Source: Artocarpus heterophyllus (lineage: Eukaryota; Streptophyta; Magnoliopsida; Rosales; Moraceae). Taken from it: a stretch of DNA of 64,000 nt. Below the pieces are notes generated by a model that made no database searches, had not been told where the DNA came from, and worked only from the letters and a program-made list of their open reading frames with translations. The stretch spans positions 12,251,480 to 12,315,479 of the forward strand of contig CM046332.1 in NCBI GenBank assembly GCA_025403435.1. The letters are read 5' to 3'. The stretch's first letter is position 1; every line of letters starts with the position of its first letter. Both the position numbers and the translations under genes were made by a program. Below are positions 12,176 to 25,216 of this stretch, one piece after another.

Positions 12176-12179
12176 TGAA

Positions 12180-13560
12180 ATTCTCAAGTTTTTCCCTTAA
12201 AAAAGATAGGGACTAAATCACCAAAAAATATCTGTCAAGGACTATATTGACAAATTACGTCAAATTCAAGGAGTAAAGTGTTAAAAAATTATTGTTATAC
12301 CGTCCAAAATTTGACATCTGGGCCTGTATTTCCCTCGTTTAGTTTTGTGCCGCTTTAAATGATATTCAGGGAAAAAGGGGGTCTAAATCAAACAATAAAG
12401 AACTGTAATAGAATTTGGTAGGGAAAGTAGAGAAATGAAGTTCATTTATCCTTTTTCAAGAATTTGCTTATCTACACGGTGAAGAATGAAAAACAATCCA
12501 TTTCTATTTTTAGTATAATGTTCTTTTACTTTGTTTAATAATTATTATATGAACTTATTATAAACCGCGTCTAAGTAAATTTGACTCATCCCTTATCTGG
12601 GAATCAATATTGATTCTTAGATAAAACACATGATTAGATGGGAGGGAAATCAATTTTTCTTTTTCCCTTTTCTTTTGAGGTAAGTAACGCCCCTAGAAGT
12701 GTTTATTAGGTAGAGGCATAAATATTTATGCCCTTCATTAAAGGGCTGTTCTTCTTGCTATTCCTCCATTCATTACTAATTTGGTCAGGGCCCTTGTCCA
12801 AACTCGATGATTACTGACTTTTTCAGTCTTTAATCGACACCTAGGAAACCAAATCTATAGCACTTCAGCAACACGGGAAGTATGGTTCTACTCTAGTGCA
12901 AGTGCATGTAGTTGTCACGACATTGTGCAATCCCAAACCAAAATATTCCGATTGATAACGTTGATAACAGTGAGATACTTTCAAAATGTAACATGCTTAG
13001 TGAGATACTTATAAAATGTAATATGCTTACGTTTAAGTCTAATAAATTTTATAATACAATTAGACAAATTACACTCCTTTTTTCTATTAGACACCCTTTT
13101 ATTGCATCTTATTCTTTTATTTTTAATTTTTCCTTTAGGTTGATTTTTCTTCAAAAAATCCTTTTCATCTCCACAGGATTGAAACTCCACTACTCATAAA
13201 ATAGTGGACCCTAGTCTAATATATGTGTACTTCTTAGATTGAGATCTAATGTTTTATTAGTAGCGGTGTTTTAAACCCATAGAGTTAAATAGGAGTTCTC
13301 TTTTTCTTCACCTTATCTTACGTAGCATTTTTGTGATGGTGCGCTGAAAATGAGGTAGGAAGATTTTTAAACAACTGTAAAGCATATCCCATCACCATTG
13401 ATAATACAACTGAAAAACAAATATCTTCCATTCAAACCACATTCTGTCAGCAGCACCCTTCAGCCAAGCCAACTAGTCAACGTCTTCATGCAAAGACAGG
13501 ACATACTCGAAAGAGAACTCTTCTAAGACCGCAAAAACCAAAAAAAAAAATGACAATTTA
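12180..13560. other. Intergenic DNA upstream of the CIPK gene
   Basis: The stretch is AT-rich, with no gene or clear repeat. The last few hundred bases probably hold upstream control sequences of the CIPK gene, but I recognise no specific site. Confidence 0.45.
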
Positions 13561-13604
13561 AGGAAAATCGGACCTCGGATATCTGACCTCAGAATCATTT
13601 CCCC

Positions 13605-13610
13605 TATAAA
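13605..13610 (+). promoter_or_regulatory. Possible TATA box of the CIPK gene
   Basis: TATAAA in the context CCCTATAAAGAAG lies 206 bp upstream of the ATG at 13816, leaving a plausible 5' UTR of about 175 bp. No transcript evidence is available here. Confidence 0.4.
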
Positions 13611-13815
13611 GAAGAAATGAGAGCCATAAGAAGGGCAGGTAGAAAGAAGCACGAGCTACCCACCAAACCCAGCTTGATATCTTCCAAATCTGAGACATAA
13701 ATAAGCAAGAATATAAAATTAAGGCAAGAACAAAGGGTTTAGCAAGCATTTATTCTCGTCAAAAAAGAAAAGCAAAAGATTTGAAAACTGATCCTCAACT
13801 TTCTCCGACCAGACC

Positions 13816-16568
13816 ATGGGATTTCCCAACAACATAGGCAAGTATCAGATTGGCCAGACTATAGGAGAAGGCATGTTTGCTAAGGTTAAGCGGGCCGTGG
13901 ACACCACCAATGGCCAATATGTTGCAGTCAAGATCATCGATAAAAACATGGTCATGAAAAGTAATCTCATGTTTCAGGCATGTTCTCTTCTTTTATTTGT
14001 AATTAATTACCACTACATAAAATACTTTTGCTCCTTATGCCTTCAAGTTCAATATCAGGTACAAAGAGAAATAAGAACAATGAAAATTCTTGATCATCCC
14101 AACATTGTACGCATACATGAGGTATGTGACCAACTTCTAGTTTGGTTTTATTTGCTGGGTTTGTTTCTTTCTGGCGAAACTGCAAAGACTTTCCTCCCTG
14201 CTTCCATTACCAGGTTCTCGGCACAAAGACCAAAATCTACATTGTAATGGAATATGTACCGGGCGGACATCTCTCAGACAAGATGGTAAGTTCACCACCA
14301 CAAGCTCAGTTATAAACAGTGTTGATTCCCACCACAAACTCAGTTATAAACCTTATAAAGCTCTCACATGCTACAGTAACAATTTAAAAAATTGCTACAG
14401 TGTAAAGCTCTCCCATTAGTTTTCTAGCTTTTCTATCGAAATTTCTAATCGGTTTGAATCCTTTCCCCAGTTATACGCCAAGAGATTAAGTGAATCAGAG
14501 GCAAGAAAACTTTTTCAGCAGTTGATTCACGCAGTGGACCACTGTCACAGCAAAGGGGTATATCACAGAGATCTAAAGGTCAGAAGAACACAACCCTATG
14601 TGTTGTTTATGAATTCTCTTACAGGGAGCCATCTACACTCTGGTATTTTCGCATCTTATTCAGCCAGAAAATTTACTTCTGGATAGCAAGGGAAATCTAA
14701 AGGTGTCGGATTTTGGATTAAGCACATTGCGCAAGGTAGCAAATGCGAACTTACACTTTTATTTGTCAGGTCATTTTTTGACCTAATACTGATACTTGGA
14801 TGAAATTTTAATAAATTAATAGCCTGGTGACCTGCTATCTACAGCATGTGGCTCTCCAAGCTATGTAGCACCAGAGGTAAGAAAAATTTTTCTCTTACTT
14901 GAGTAAATGATCTGCTTCCTTCTTTTATAAGTAAATAAATAAAGTTGATTCTGAAGGCAAGAAAGAAAAGAAACTGAATAATTTAGGCTAATTGTTAATC
15001 ATACCTCAGCTTCTGTCACTCATTTCCAAGATCATATTTTCATGTATTTTTAACAGCTGCTGGTCAATAAGGGGTACGATGGTGCTGCAGCAGATATTTG
15101 GTCTTGTGGGGTAATCCTTTTCGAACTGTTTGCTGGTTATCTCCCATTTGATGACCGCAGCCTGATAAACTTGTATAGGAAGGTACACAAATCCATATAT
15201 AACTCAACAGTTTCCAGTACAAATAAACTCCCATACTGATAACTCTGCATGCAAAGATAACCAGAGCACAATACATATGTCCACAATGGTTTACCGAAAG
15301 CCAAAAGAAGCTAATCTCCAGAATACTTGAGCCAAACTTTAGAAAGGTAAAATTCGAGAGCTTTCTATGACTTTTGTTATTTATGATTATAGTGACTGCT
15401 ACAATAATTCACTTTTATCACAACAGAGAATTACAATTTCAGAGATCATTGAAGATGACTGGTTTCAAAAGGATTACATTCCTTGTTGCATAAATGAAAG
15501 CAACGAGAAAACTTACTTTGATGACGATGACGGAGCTTTTGATTTAATTGAGGTAAAATATTTGATGTAATTACAAAAAATGGAGGCGATGATGGAACCT
15601 CATGACTTTGTCTCAATCTCTAAAGATCTTTTCCAGGAGAGAGTCACAGAGAATAAGATGCCCAAGTCTTCAAGTTTTATAAATGCTTTCCAATTGATAG
15701 CCATGTCAAACGATTTGTCCGGACTTTTTGAGGAAGAGGCAAGTCTAAAGCTGGGAAGCAGTTGTCTGTAGTTCATTATTTTGTCTTTGTTCATCACAAA
15801 ATTTCGTTTATGATTTATTATAAAGTGAACTATGATTAAGCCTTTCTGGTTTAGGACGACAAGAAAAAAACAAGGCTTGCATCCAAGCATACATTTCATG
15901 AAACAATTAAGAAAATAGAAACTGCTGCAACAAACGTGAGACTATCAGTAGAAAGAATGAAAAACTTCAAGGTGCAAATGCCCTCATTCATCTCGTTTAA
16001 ATACCCCTCGTTCACCTCAGATAATTTTTTCAATCTTCTACTTCACGAAACAACAAACTTATTTTTTTTTTATTTTCTTTTTTTGCCTTATCAATAACTA
16101 CGACAGATTAGAATGCATATAAAACCGAAGATGCCAAGACCTAGATCATACTTCGAACTATCAGCAGAGGTACTCTTTTTTCATACGCATTTGCAATGAT
16201 AAAACTCATTTCAGTGTCTCACCACTGCTTGTAAAATATATCAGGTGATCGAGGTTGCTCCCGCAAATTGTGTCGTGGAAATATCAAAATCTGCAGGAGA
16301 GATAGGATTGTACAAGGAGGTACAATAAGAAATCTAAGCTGACTGTCCTGTGAATAATAGTTTTATCTTCTATGGCGCCTTTGAGTTGAAGATGTCTAGG
16401 CTGATCAAGTAAATAATTGTTTTACCTATATAATAACACGGTGTTTATAATAATCAGTTTTGCAAAAGTTTATCGAGCCTTCTGACTAAGAACTCAGATT
16501 CATCAGAAAAACAAGAGATAGAGGGACTCGACTACAGCAGCATAAGCACTGAAGAAAGAGAATGGTAG
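13816..16568 (+). CDS. CIPK21: CBL-interacting protein kinase (CIPK21-like), 14 exons, intact
   Basis: This Ser/Thr kinase of the SnRK3/CIPK family binds calcium sensors of the CBL family and phosphorylates membrane transporters and other targets in salt, drought and ion signalling. Exons are 13816-13977, 14059-14121, 14214-14285, 14471-14578, 14664-14735, 14823-14876, 15057-15182, 15257-15346, 15427-15552, 15637-15738, 15855-15971, 16107-16169, 16245-16319 and 16458-16568. All have lengths divisible by three, giving 446 aa with no stop. Visible motifs are the glycine loop GEGMFAKV (17-24), Lys39, HRDLKPEN (131-138), DFG (151-153) and APE; then the NAF motif NAFQLIAMS (307-315), which binds CBL and inhibits the kinase, and a PPI-like segment (TIKKIETAA...SVERMKNFK). 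Length and motif order are normal for the family. Introns 1 and 10 start with GC (AG|GCATGT and AG|GCAAGT). The CIPK21 label rests on overall resemblance; another close CIPK is possible. Confidence 0.93.
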
Positions 16569-16806
16569 TGCATGATTTGAAGGGCTCATTTTAACCTGAT
16601 AACTAAGTACAGAATTATACTTTTCTATGGCTGGCTAACTAGTTAATTTGACTCCCACATGCAGCTTTTCAGAGGCAAATTTCATAAGGAGTAAAGACTA
16701 CCGAGGTTATTCGTCGTCATAGTGATTACCAATTACCTAGTCATTGTCTCCAACACTCTTTTACCAAGGCTCTAAAGGAAGTCCTGAAAAAGCAGAAAAA
16801 AAAAAG
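16569..16806 (+). other. 3' flank of the CIPK gene
   Basis: This is the likely 3' UTR and flank. I see no exon after the stop at 16566-16568. Confidence 0.4.
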
Positions 16807-16902
16807 TTGCAGAAAACATCATATGCAAGTGTAAATGTCTGATGCACACTTTTTTGCAGAAAACATCATATGCAAGTGTAAATGTCTAATGCACACTTTT
16901 TA
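16807..16902. repeat. Two-copy tandem repeat, 47-bp unit
   Basis: A unit starting TTGCAGAAAACATCATATGC is repeated head to tail with a period of 47 bp and almost no difference between copies. It lies about 240 bp after the CIPK stop. Near-identity suggests a recent duplication. Confidence 0.85.
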
Positions 16903-19034
16903 AGTTATAAAGTATTGAATAATTATGAGCGGGAAAGATTTAAGCTAACGCACTGATTTTTACAGTCCTGCTTCTTTTCTTTGTTCTCTTCTTCTTCTAA
17001 AGTTTCTAAAATACCAAATATCATTCAGAAATATAATGTAGACATTTAAATCTCTCCATCACAAGCTTTATCATCTGTCATAAGCAATTTTTGTGAGATA
17101 AGCAGATCTTATCTTCTTCTTCTTTTTTTTTTTGCGCCTGAAAAGCCTGCAGAAGTATTCCTTATCGTTATGCCCTTGCAAAACATCAATTCATAAATCT
17201 TATGCAACCAAGAAAGAACCTTTTCTTCCCCCAAGCAATCTGAATATTCAGCAACAACTGCCTGTAAACGCCACGTTCCCGAGTCTATGTGATATCCTCC
17301 CAACTTGGTAGAATGTATTAAATCTTGCAGCATCATTCAATGTTTCAGAAGCCCTCACCGCCGTTAAGAAGCACATGAAGCAAAATTATTCCCATTTTTT
17401 TTCTTTCCATACAGGGTTTTTATGCCCAAGTCCCAGGCCATAAATCTCATAAATCACAGCCAACTTTATCCATGAATGGGATTCCTGACAATAAAACTTG
17501 GAAGAAACAAGCAGAAGTGTTGTTAAAAGCAAGGTACACGCAAATAAGTTGGAATTCACGTGCAGCACAAACAAAATAATAAGAAGAAACACAAACTAAA
17601 ACTCTTAATATAGAGCTTTGGAAATCTGTGCTTAAAATGGGATAACAAGTTTTAGGAATTAACATGTTACTGCAAAACCCAAAAACAAAGAGTGCAAACT
17701 CTCTGACGTAGGAATAGTGAGAAAAATAGAAAGAAGAAAGGTCAAGTGTAGGATAATAAAAAAGGACTCGGAGATAAAATCAGGGAATAAAACAAGAGAA
17801 AATATGGACAAGGAGAGAAACAATTCCATAAGCAATTTTATTACAGAATCAAGTTTTAGTTCAGATTCAAATACAGGACGACCTACTCGTAGCCGTAGGC
17901 AAACTTGCACTCACTCAAAACTACGAAACCAACCACAACCGAAAAAATAAATATTAACAAAATGAATACTCTGAATTCAGATCTAAGCTAATAAAGGAAA
18001 ATGCAGACTCTAGTATTTAGAGCATTAAAAGAATCCCATGTAAATTTCCAGTATATGGTTAGACTGAAGCTACAAAATTGCTTTTATGGATCCAGAATCC
18101 AGTATTCATCTCTTACTTTGTAAACATGGCGAACCCTGTTGCCGGGAACAAAGCATAAGACTTTGGAGACCATAATTTTTTGTATGATACAACAAATTCA
18201 TAAAAGTAGTAAATATGCTAATGACAAAAATATTATTTACATGGATAAGTTTGCGGCTTTTGTGTATCAAGAAATGATTTTCCTGAAATTTAAGCAGCTA
18301 AGGAACTAGGGAGTAGGATATAAAAGTGTGTATCGGTTCTTGAACGTCTTCAGGCCTCTCTGTCTAAAAAAATAGAACATAAAAGGCAGAATTAGAAAAA
18401 AGTAACCACAACACTCAAAAGGTTCTGAACATCCAAAAGTGACGAGGCTTCAAAATACATTCGGGACATCTTCTCTCTGCTTCACTTTAATCTACTAGAG
18501 TGGTTGTCAGCACTCAACATCCAGTGTCATGAGAGAACACAACACTCATTTTATGTATACTTGTTTATGAAAACAGTTATATAACTAAGACACGCTAAAT
18601 AGGGTAAGAGCTTATCAAATAAATCAGGATAAGAGCATGTCAAATAAATCATTCATAAGGACTACATGAAACCTTGACTAATTAGCACGGTCGTAGTAAA
18701 GCTTCATAAAATCCACGTTACACTCGGGTTATAGATCTCTTTTTAACACCTTTTCTTGCTCCTGAATGGGGTACTAGATATAACATAAGTAGGTCTACAA
18801 AAAAATTATAAAAGAGCAATATGACTGAAATTTTATTAATTTTGCTTTAATATAAAAACAAAAGTTTGCAAGATAGGAATCCAATACACTAAAATTTTGC
18901 GCTAGAAAGGAAATAAGAGATAGCTTTCAGATAAGCAAATTCTTTTGTCTCTATATTATGATCAAATATAAATTACAATATCCACGTAACAAAGTACATG
19001 ATCCCATTTGGGGCAAACAAAAACTTAAAAACAA
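16903..19034. other. Convergent intergenic region between CIPK and esterase genes
   Basis: The region is AT-rich and lies between the two 3' ends. It includes one 75-codon open frame on the minus strand (17109-17336) that starts with two Met codons and has no family features I recognise. It could be a short exon, UTR or chance. I see no repeats with clear ends. Confidence 0.4.
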
Positions 19035-19571
19035 CTATAAAAGGAAGTTATCTATGATGTGGTAAACCACGTCAGCACCATCAGAATTTAACCAATATCT
19101 CTTCACCTGCAGACATGAAAAGGGATATCCATAAGAATATAACTAAAAACATGTGGCCTTTCTCATAAGTATTTTATTATTATATTTGAGGATTTACAAG
19201 GCATATTGAGTTGCACTTTAACAAAGTAAAATGAGAGAAGGTCATTCCAGAAAAACGACGGAAGCTTCATAGGACCACATAATTTAGCATAAAAACTTGC
19301 CTGAATGGTACTGTGAGCAATGAATCGCTGTCTACTTTTTTGAAAGCTAACATCCACACGCTCCCATTGCACCTGAGTGAGGCCTCTGATCATCTCTGTG
19401 CAAACAGAATACAAATTCCCCGCTGAACGAAATTTACTTGATAAAGAATACACAACTGAATGAAATAAAGAATTTTCTCCTTTTTCCATGAAATAGATAA
19501 ACTTATCCAATAAGTACATTAAAAATCAAATCAATTAAGCATGGAGGAAATGGGAAATAAAGAATGCACAA

Positions 19572-19608
<37 letters not shown>

Positions 19609-22600
19609 AAAAAGAGAAGTTTGTCAGTTGTCACAAATTTTTTTAGCAGGAATCCTAAAACCGAAATCCAAGACATGGGTCTTACCCAACAAAGGTTATT
19701 ACACAATTGTGGCTATACACAAACAACCCACCAGGACCATAAGCTAAATATAAATAAACACTTTTCCCAATAACCACACAGTACTTATAATTAAAAAGGC
19801 AAGTTAGACAAACCTTCCAATTCATCTTGTAGGTCTCCAACATGTGATGGCAATTTATTATGTGCATCATCAAAACGTTGTCGCTCAACATATACAATAT
19901 GCTGATAGTTGTCATCAGGCACAAGAAGATTTGGCTACAGATGATAAGTGGGAAAAGGGAGAGTTCAGTTTGGAACATTATCCAGTATGTGAAGCCTGAG
20001 GTCCCTCAAGCATACATAAACCTTACCTTCGGAAGTTCACTTTGACGCCGTATTGATGATGTTCTCCACCCAACCATATCTTACAACAAGTGAAGATAAA
20101 CAAAAATAAAAAAAAAAAAAAAAAAAAGTAAGCACGTGTGTCATCCTATAAATAACAAATAAAGATTACATGGGGGATCAAAACCACAACCCCCCATGAA
20201 AAACCCCCCAACCCCATGCCATTAGACCAAGAGTCCACTTGGGAAATGAGTCCGAACCAATATTTCTACTCTAAAACCAAGGTTGCTACAATATTTTCTC
20301 TTACAAAATTTATATTGCTACAGTGTTTTGAAACCAAACTTTTGGTTCAAACTCACTTCTCAAACGGGCTCCAAAGGATCTTAGGCAGAGAACCATGGTA
20401 GACATAGGTTATGGATATCAACAAATAATTAAATCCCTTCAATTATCATTCCCATTAGGATACGATCATAATTTGCATTTGCATACGCGACGCGACGTTT
20501 GAACGCCCGCAACGCTGATCTACACAGCAAGAAAAAAGATGATATCACTAATAAAATTATGAACACCGTAACCGTTTATTTTTAATGTCGTAGAAATTGA
20601 CAAAGTGATAAAGCAACATCAAACTAACATGAATTTCAAGTCGTCAGTGTCATTAACCATTCTTAGTAGAAGGGGCTTATCCTTATCATTGTCTGTGAGG
20701 AAGAGATGTTTCCCCGACCTCCCAACGAGCAAGTGTGCAGTTTCACGTGCTCTTCTTTCAAGAAAAGGTAGACCACATAGAAATGGAAGCTGTAGAAACA
20801 ATAAAACAAAACCAAGTTCAGCATCACCTGTTTTAAAGCATGCAATTAACTATCTAGTCCAAAACAAAAAGGCCAAAGACAGAGATCCACCAAAATATCA
20901 CCCAGAGTTTTTTACATCATGAATGAGGGGTAAAAAACATATGATTCATGCAGCACAAACTTATCCCCTTCCCTCTTTCTTTTTAAGGAATATGGCAATC
21001 ATTCTTCTAATTGTTATTTTTTTTAAAAGAAAAAAAGGGACACAGAAAGGTTAAAAGAAGAACTGCAAAAAGGAAACAAAAACGCAAGACAGGCATTCCA
21101 GTGCATTCTTCTCACCCTTAACTAATCGTTATATCGGTCAGTAAAGCCAAGCATGTGATATTATTCTAATTTATCACATGCACGACCCTCAATTATTCCC
21201 ATGAGGAGTTGACAACATTCTATAAAAGCAAAGACTCCAAAAACCAAATGATCAAAAAGTAAACCAATCAGGAATAACTATAATATACGACCTATATAAA
21301 TGCCCACATAAAAGTGATTGCAATCCACACAGACTATGCACATAAATGTCGACACAAGGTACATAACAAATAAACTTTTGTCATTTTCATGCACCAATGT
21401 GATTGAACTCATGTCGACTCTCTCTATCTCACTCTGTCACTCATGCAACTCCTGAGCTTCATGAACATAAAAGCATACATGCATGCACAGATACTGGAAA
21501 AGACCACATATTAAATGTGCTTGAACTCATGCATGTGCCGAAAGTTCATATGAATTAAAAATAAGTAAAATAGATATTTCATGATCAACCTGTTTATGTC
21601 CGTTTGAACCAAGATGTGGTGTTGCAACTGTTACAAAGTTCATGGGTTCCAATCCAGCAATTGTACCATGGTAAGGCTGCTCGAGGTATTGTGTTAGATT
21701 ATTTGTGTTCTCTTTATCCCCATTATGATGTTCTGCCTTTGAGACAGGCTCATACAGCTTTCCAATAGCATATCTTGCTACAAGGCCCCCTAAAGAGTGA
21801 GCTACAAAGGAAATTTTCTTCACAACATCGGAGTTGTCCTTGACAACAGACCGTACCTGCATTAGAGAGAGAAGAAAAGATGTCTCATGTTGGTGATTAT
21901 CTTCTCTTGTAGCGGGCATTATTAATTAATAAGAAAACTACCAGATTAGAAAAACTAATTAAGTTTCAAAGACTACAGTGTCCGAAAACCAAAAAAAGCT
22001 CATTATGTTATTACCAAAATACCTCTTCAGCTAGCCTCTTGCCCATAGTGTCAACACCATCAAATGTCAATGTTGAATAGTTACATTTACTGCCTGCAAA
22101 TATGAATATCCAAAAAGAAATTATCATTCTTGTTTAGAAAACAAAAGCCTTTCATCAATGGAAATTGCAAGGCATGCACAAAATAGGTGTTAGAATTTCA
22201 AATTACATAGCCTCAAGGTTCAAAGAGCAATTTATCACAAGAAGAAAACTAGTTATCATTCCAGATTTCCTTGGGTTAAAAAAACACTTCCCAAACTTTG
22301 CAGTTCTCGAATATCCCTATAATTAACTGATTTATTTGCTAGCATCCTGGCCTTGTAGTGTGGCCCTTGGACCTTAGAGAGCATCTCCAAATGCATAGAC
22401 AACAGGTCAACCATAAGAGAGGAGCACTAACGGTGTACAAGTAATTTATCAGGAAGCTTTTTGATAAACTGCTCTGCTCCATATCTCCAATCTGCAGCAC
22501 TGGAAAAAAGAAACACAACACAAATGAATTTTCAATATAAGATGCATTAAAGAGCTTAGATTTTCTATGATAAACCATGCAACATATTGCAAAAGGTGTC

Positions 22601-22656
22601 GAAGCCCATGTTTCCGAGGGGGGAATGAGGGAAACCTCATTTGATTATCCTTGTTC

Positions 22657-22703
<47 letters not shown>

Positions 22704-23331
22704 TGATCACTAAATGACAATAAATTACAAGCCTTCTCTATTTGCTTGACCCAGACCCACAAATTGCAAGGGAAAAAAAAAAAAAAAACAAAAATTATGA
22801 AGTTCCCCCATTTTTTTTTAACCCAATTTCAGGCTGAAACCCTCAAATTCGAAGTTCAAAACCAATTCCTTGATTCAAGACTGAATGTGTGTCACAATTC
22901 GAAAATTGGGACAAAATTTCTCTAACCTAAATTATAATCAAACCAAACCAAACCAAGAAATAACGATAATTTCCCTGATTCAAGTTTTAAAGAATCAATC
23001 AATAAGCGATGAAAAGATTCCATATTAACCTTCCATTGATGCCATTGACCATGATGACAAGATGCTCCGGCGAGGCCTTGTCGTCGAAGGAGTCCTGACC
23101 GCCGGCATCGTCAACCAACGTGAGGTCATCGCTGCGGCGAATCATTGACCAGCCGCCACGCATTTTCTGCAGAAACACCATCTTCGTCCGACCAACCGAA
23201 AGCTTGTTGTTGAGGTCCGAGGATGGAAACCCTAGGGCGAAGCAGGGGAACCGACTCCGGGTTGGAAACGGATTCGGGTTGAGAGTGGGTCCCGGGATTG
23301 CGTATTTGAGAGGAGAATTGGCGCCGATCAT
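19035..23331 (-). CDS. Putative serine esterase / lipase (DUF676 alpha/beta hydrolase), 10 exons, intact
   Basis: This enzyme belongs to the plant DUF676 lipase-like family; its substrate is not known from sequence. Exons in gene order are 23030-23331, 22432-22499, 22023-22093, 21590-21856, 20629-20789, 20464-20519, 20027-20079, 19814-19934, 19301-19395 and 19035-19106. They join in frame to 421 aa. The fold starts with HLVIMVNGING (about residues 91-101), the usual first strand and oxyanion loop. The nucleophile Ser168 is in AHSLGGL. A later block reads LPFLCGLPFLERRA, then RAFKRRVAYANANYDHMVGWRTSSIRRQ, which is typical of the family. The N-terminus (about 90 residues, Pro- and Ser-rich) may be an organelle-targeting or linker segment. 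Intron 9 begins GC (CAG|GCAAGT). Intron 1 holds an AT microsatellite and intron 8 a GA microsatellite. The gene is convergent with CIPK; shared function is not implied. Confidence 0.9.
19577..19607. repeat. (GA)n microsatellite
   Basis: About 15 GA units within intron 8 of the esterase gene, which is a TC run in the transcript. Confidence 0.95.
22660..22701. repeat. (AT)n microsatellite
   Basis: About 20 AT units in intron 1 of the esterase gene. Such runs are often length-variable between individuals. Confidence 0.95.
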
Positions 23332-23444
23332 GTGAGAGAGAGAGGAAGAAGAGAATCGGTGGAATTATTTGGACGAAACGGTTCTGTTTCGGGAACGGTG
23401 TCGGAGACCAGATTCGGCACTTGAAGCTACCAATCATTGACATT

Positions 23445-25211
23445 CAAGTGTCTCATAAAGGTTAACGCTTGCTTCTTTTTTAACCTTTTTTAGTTTTCAT
23501 TTATTATTATTATTTCCTGTTTGTGTATTTTTATTTTTAATTTTTTTATCACATGGCTTTTATTAATTGTTTTTGACGAGCTACACCTCGATTTTTATTA
23601 AAAAATTATTTTTATCTCACAAATTATAACCCTATTATTAATAAAATAATAAAATTTATTTTAATATGTAATACAAGCCTTATTATTTTGTAAATAACAG
23701 ATTGTAACCTCGTAAAATAAATAAGATTCATCTTTTTATTAATTGTTGGTATTTTTTTTCTTCTTTCAGTTGACTTTAGTCCGTATTTCTACGGCTCATC
23801 ACCCTACATTTGAAGAATGAAAACTTTTGGATTTTTTCACCCTCTAAACGTCAAAGATTGATCTAAACAAAGGGTACTCAATGAAGGTTAGACAATTAAT
23901 AGATAACTTGTGTCAGTTGTCTTAGCCGGTTACTTGTCCTTCTTCTAATTCTTTTAAGAGGGAAAAAAAAAATGGAAGGAAGCAAGTACAAGAGAAAAAT
24001 ATTTGTTCGTTTCTTAGGCCAAAAATCGTCTATATGCTTTACCAGCTTAGCAATATTTTGAGTAATCCCAATTGCATGTGAAGGAGACAGCTCTTTTATT
24101 TATAACAAAGCTATCTCTAAGCATGCATAATTTGAGTGACATTAGATCAAAAAATCAAGATTTTTTCCAATTCTAACTCAAACAAACAGGCTTGTGATTC
24201 TCAGCAAAAACAATCTTGTGATCTGTTCAAAATTGAGAAATGCCCCACTTTCCACAACACGCAAAAAATGTCCACAATATCAAACAAACCGTTTGTTTTG
24301 AATGAGGCCTTCTTTTATCTAAAATATATATAAAAAAATGTTTGCAACATGCTAATTAGACATTCAATGAATAGCATGGTAGATTACTTTTTAATGCACA
24401 TGTTTTTGTCCTGGATTTTAGTAAACATGTCGGTAACGAACTAGAAAATGACCTTCATGTTTCCACCGTCTACTTTAATGTGTTTCTATTGTTTGTTGGT
24501 TTTCTTTTGAAATAGCGAAGGTAGTTTCTCCACTTTTTATTGTAGTCTTCATGTCTAATATACAAAGTCCTTGTTCTTTGCGGTGTTATTGTTGGTCTCT
24601 TGATTTTGATCAATCAAAGTTATTTACTGATTATAATGATATGTTTGAAAGAGCCATTTATGTGTTTGATTAGCTATATGCTTCTTCAATTTTCTTTTGT
24701 TGAATCTTGGTACGCATATCACCCATTTGAGAGATTCAATAGAACTTACTAGTTGTCCCTATTCAGGGTCGAGATTGAGTTGTGAAATATGTTTGGGGTC
24801 TTTCGTATCAAAATTAGTGTTTATATACCCTAACTAAGAATGCAATTGCTATTTTTAAAAAACAAAAAAAATAAAATTATGCTAACCTCGTAATGTAACA
24901 ATATTTTCTTTTTAGAAATAATTTGATTTGGCTCACACTAAATTATTTTAATTCTTTAGGATGTGTCATACCTATTAATTTTATATAAATTCACGTCGAA
25001 TAATTAACTATTAGGGATGTGATAATTATTAATACCGGTTGATCAAGGATTTGAATATATTATTGTTGAAGGGAGAATAACTATTAATTTAAAGTCCTAT
25101 AAGATAATTTGATTGCTTTAAATTTATTGAATAAATGCTGTCAAAATTTTGATGGTTACAAGATTGAATTTATTTAATTAAAAGTGGACAAATTTTGTGA
25201 TTCCAATCCAT
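23445..25211. other. AT-rich intergenic DNA, no gene seen
   Basis: The region lies between the 5' end of the esterase gene and the first copia element. Open frames are short and lack family features. The esterase promoter must lie in the first part, but I see no clear TATA box. Confidence 0.5.
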
Positions 25212-25216
25212 AACAC

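Noticed and set aside
17109..17336. Small gene between CIPK and esterase
   Set aside because: An open frame of 75 codons without recognisable motifs, and no splice partners that I could justify. Kept only as a note in the intergenic entry.
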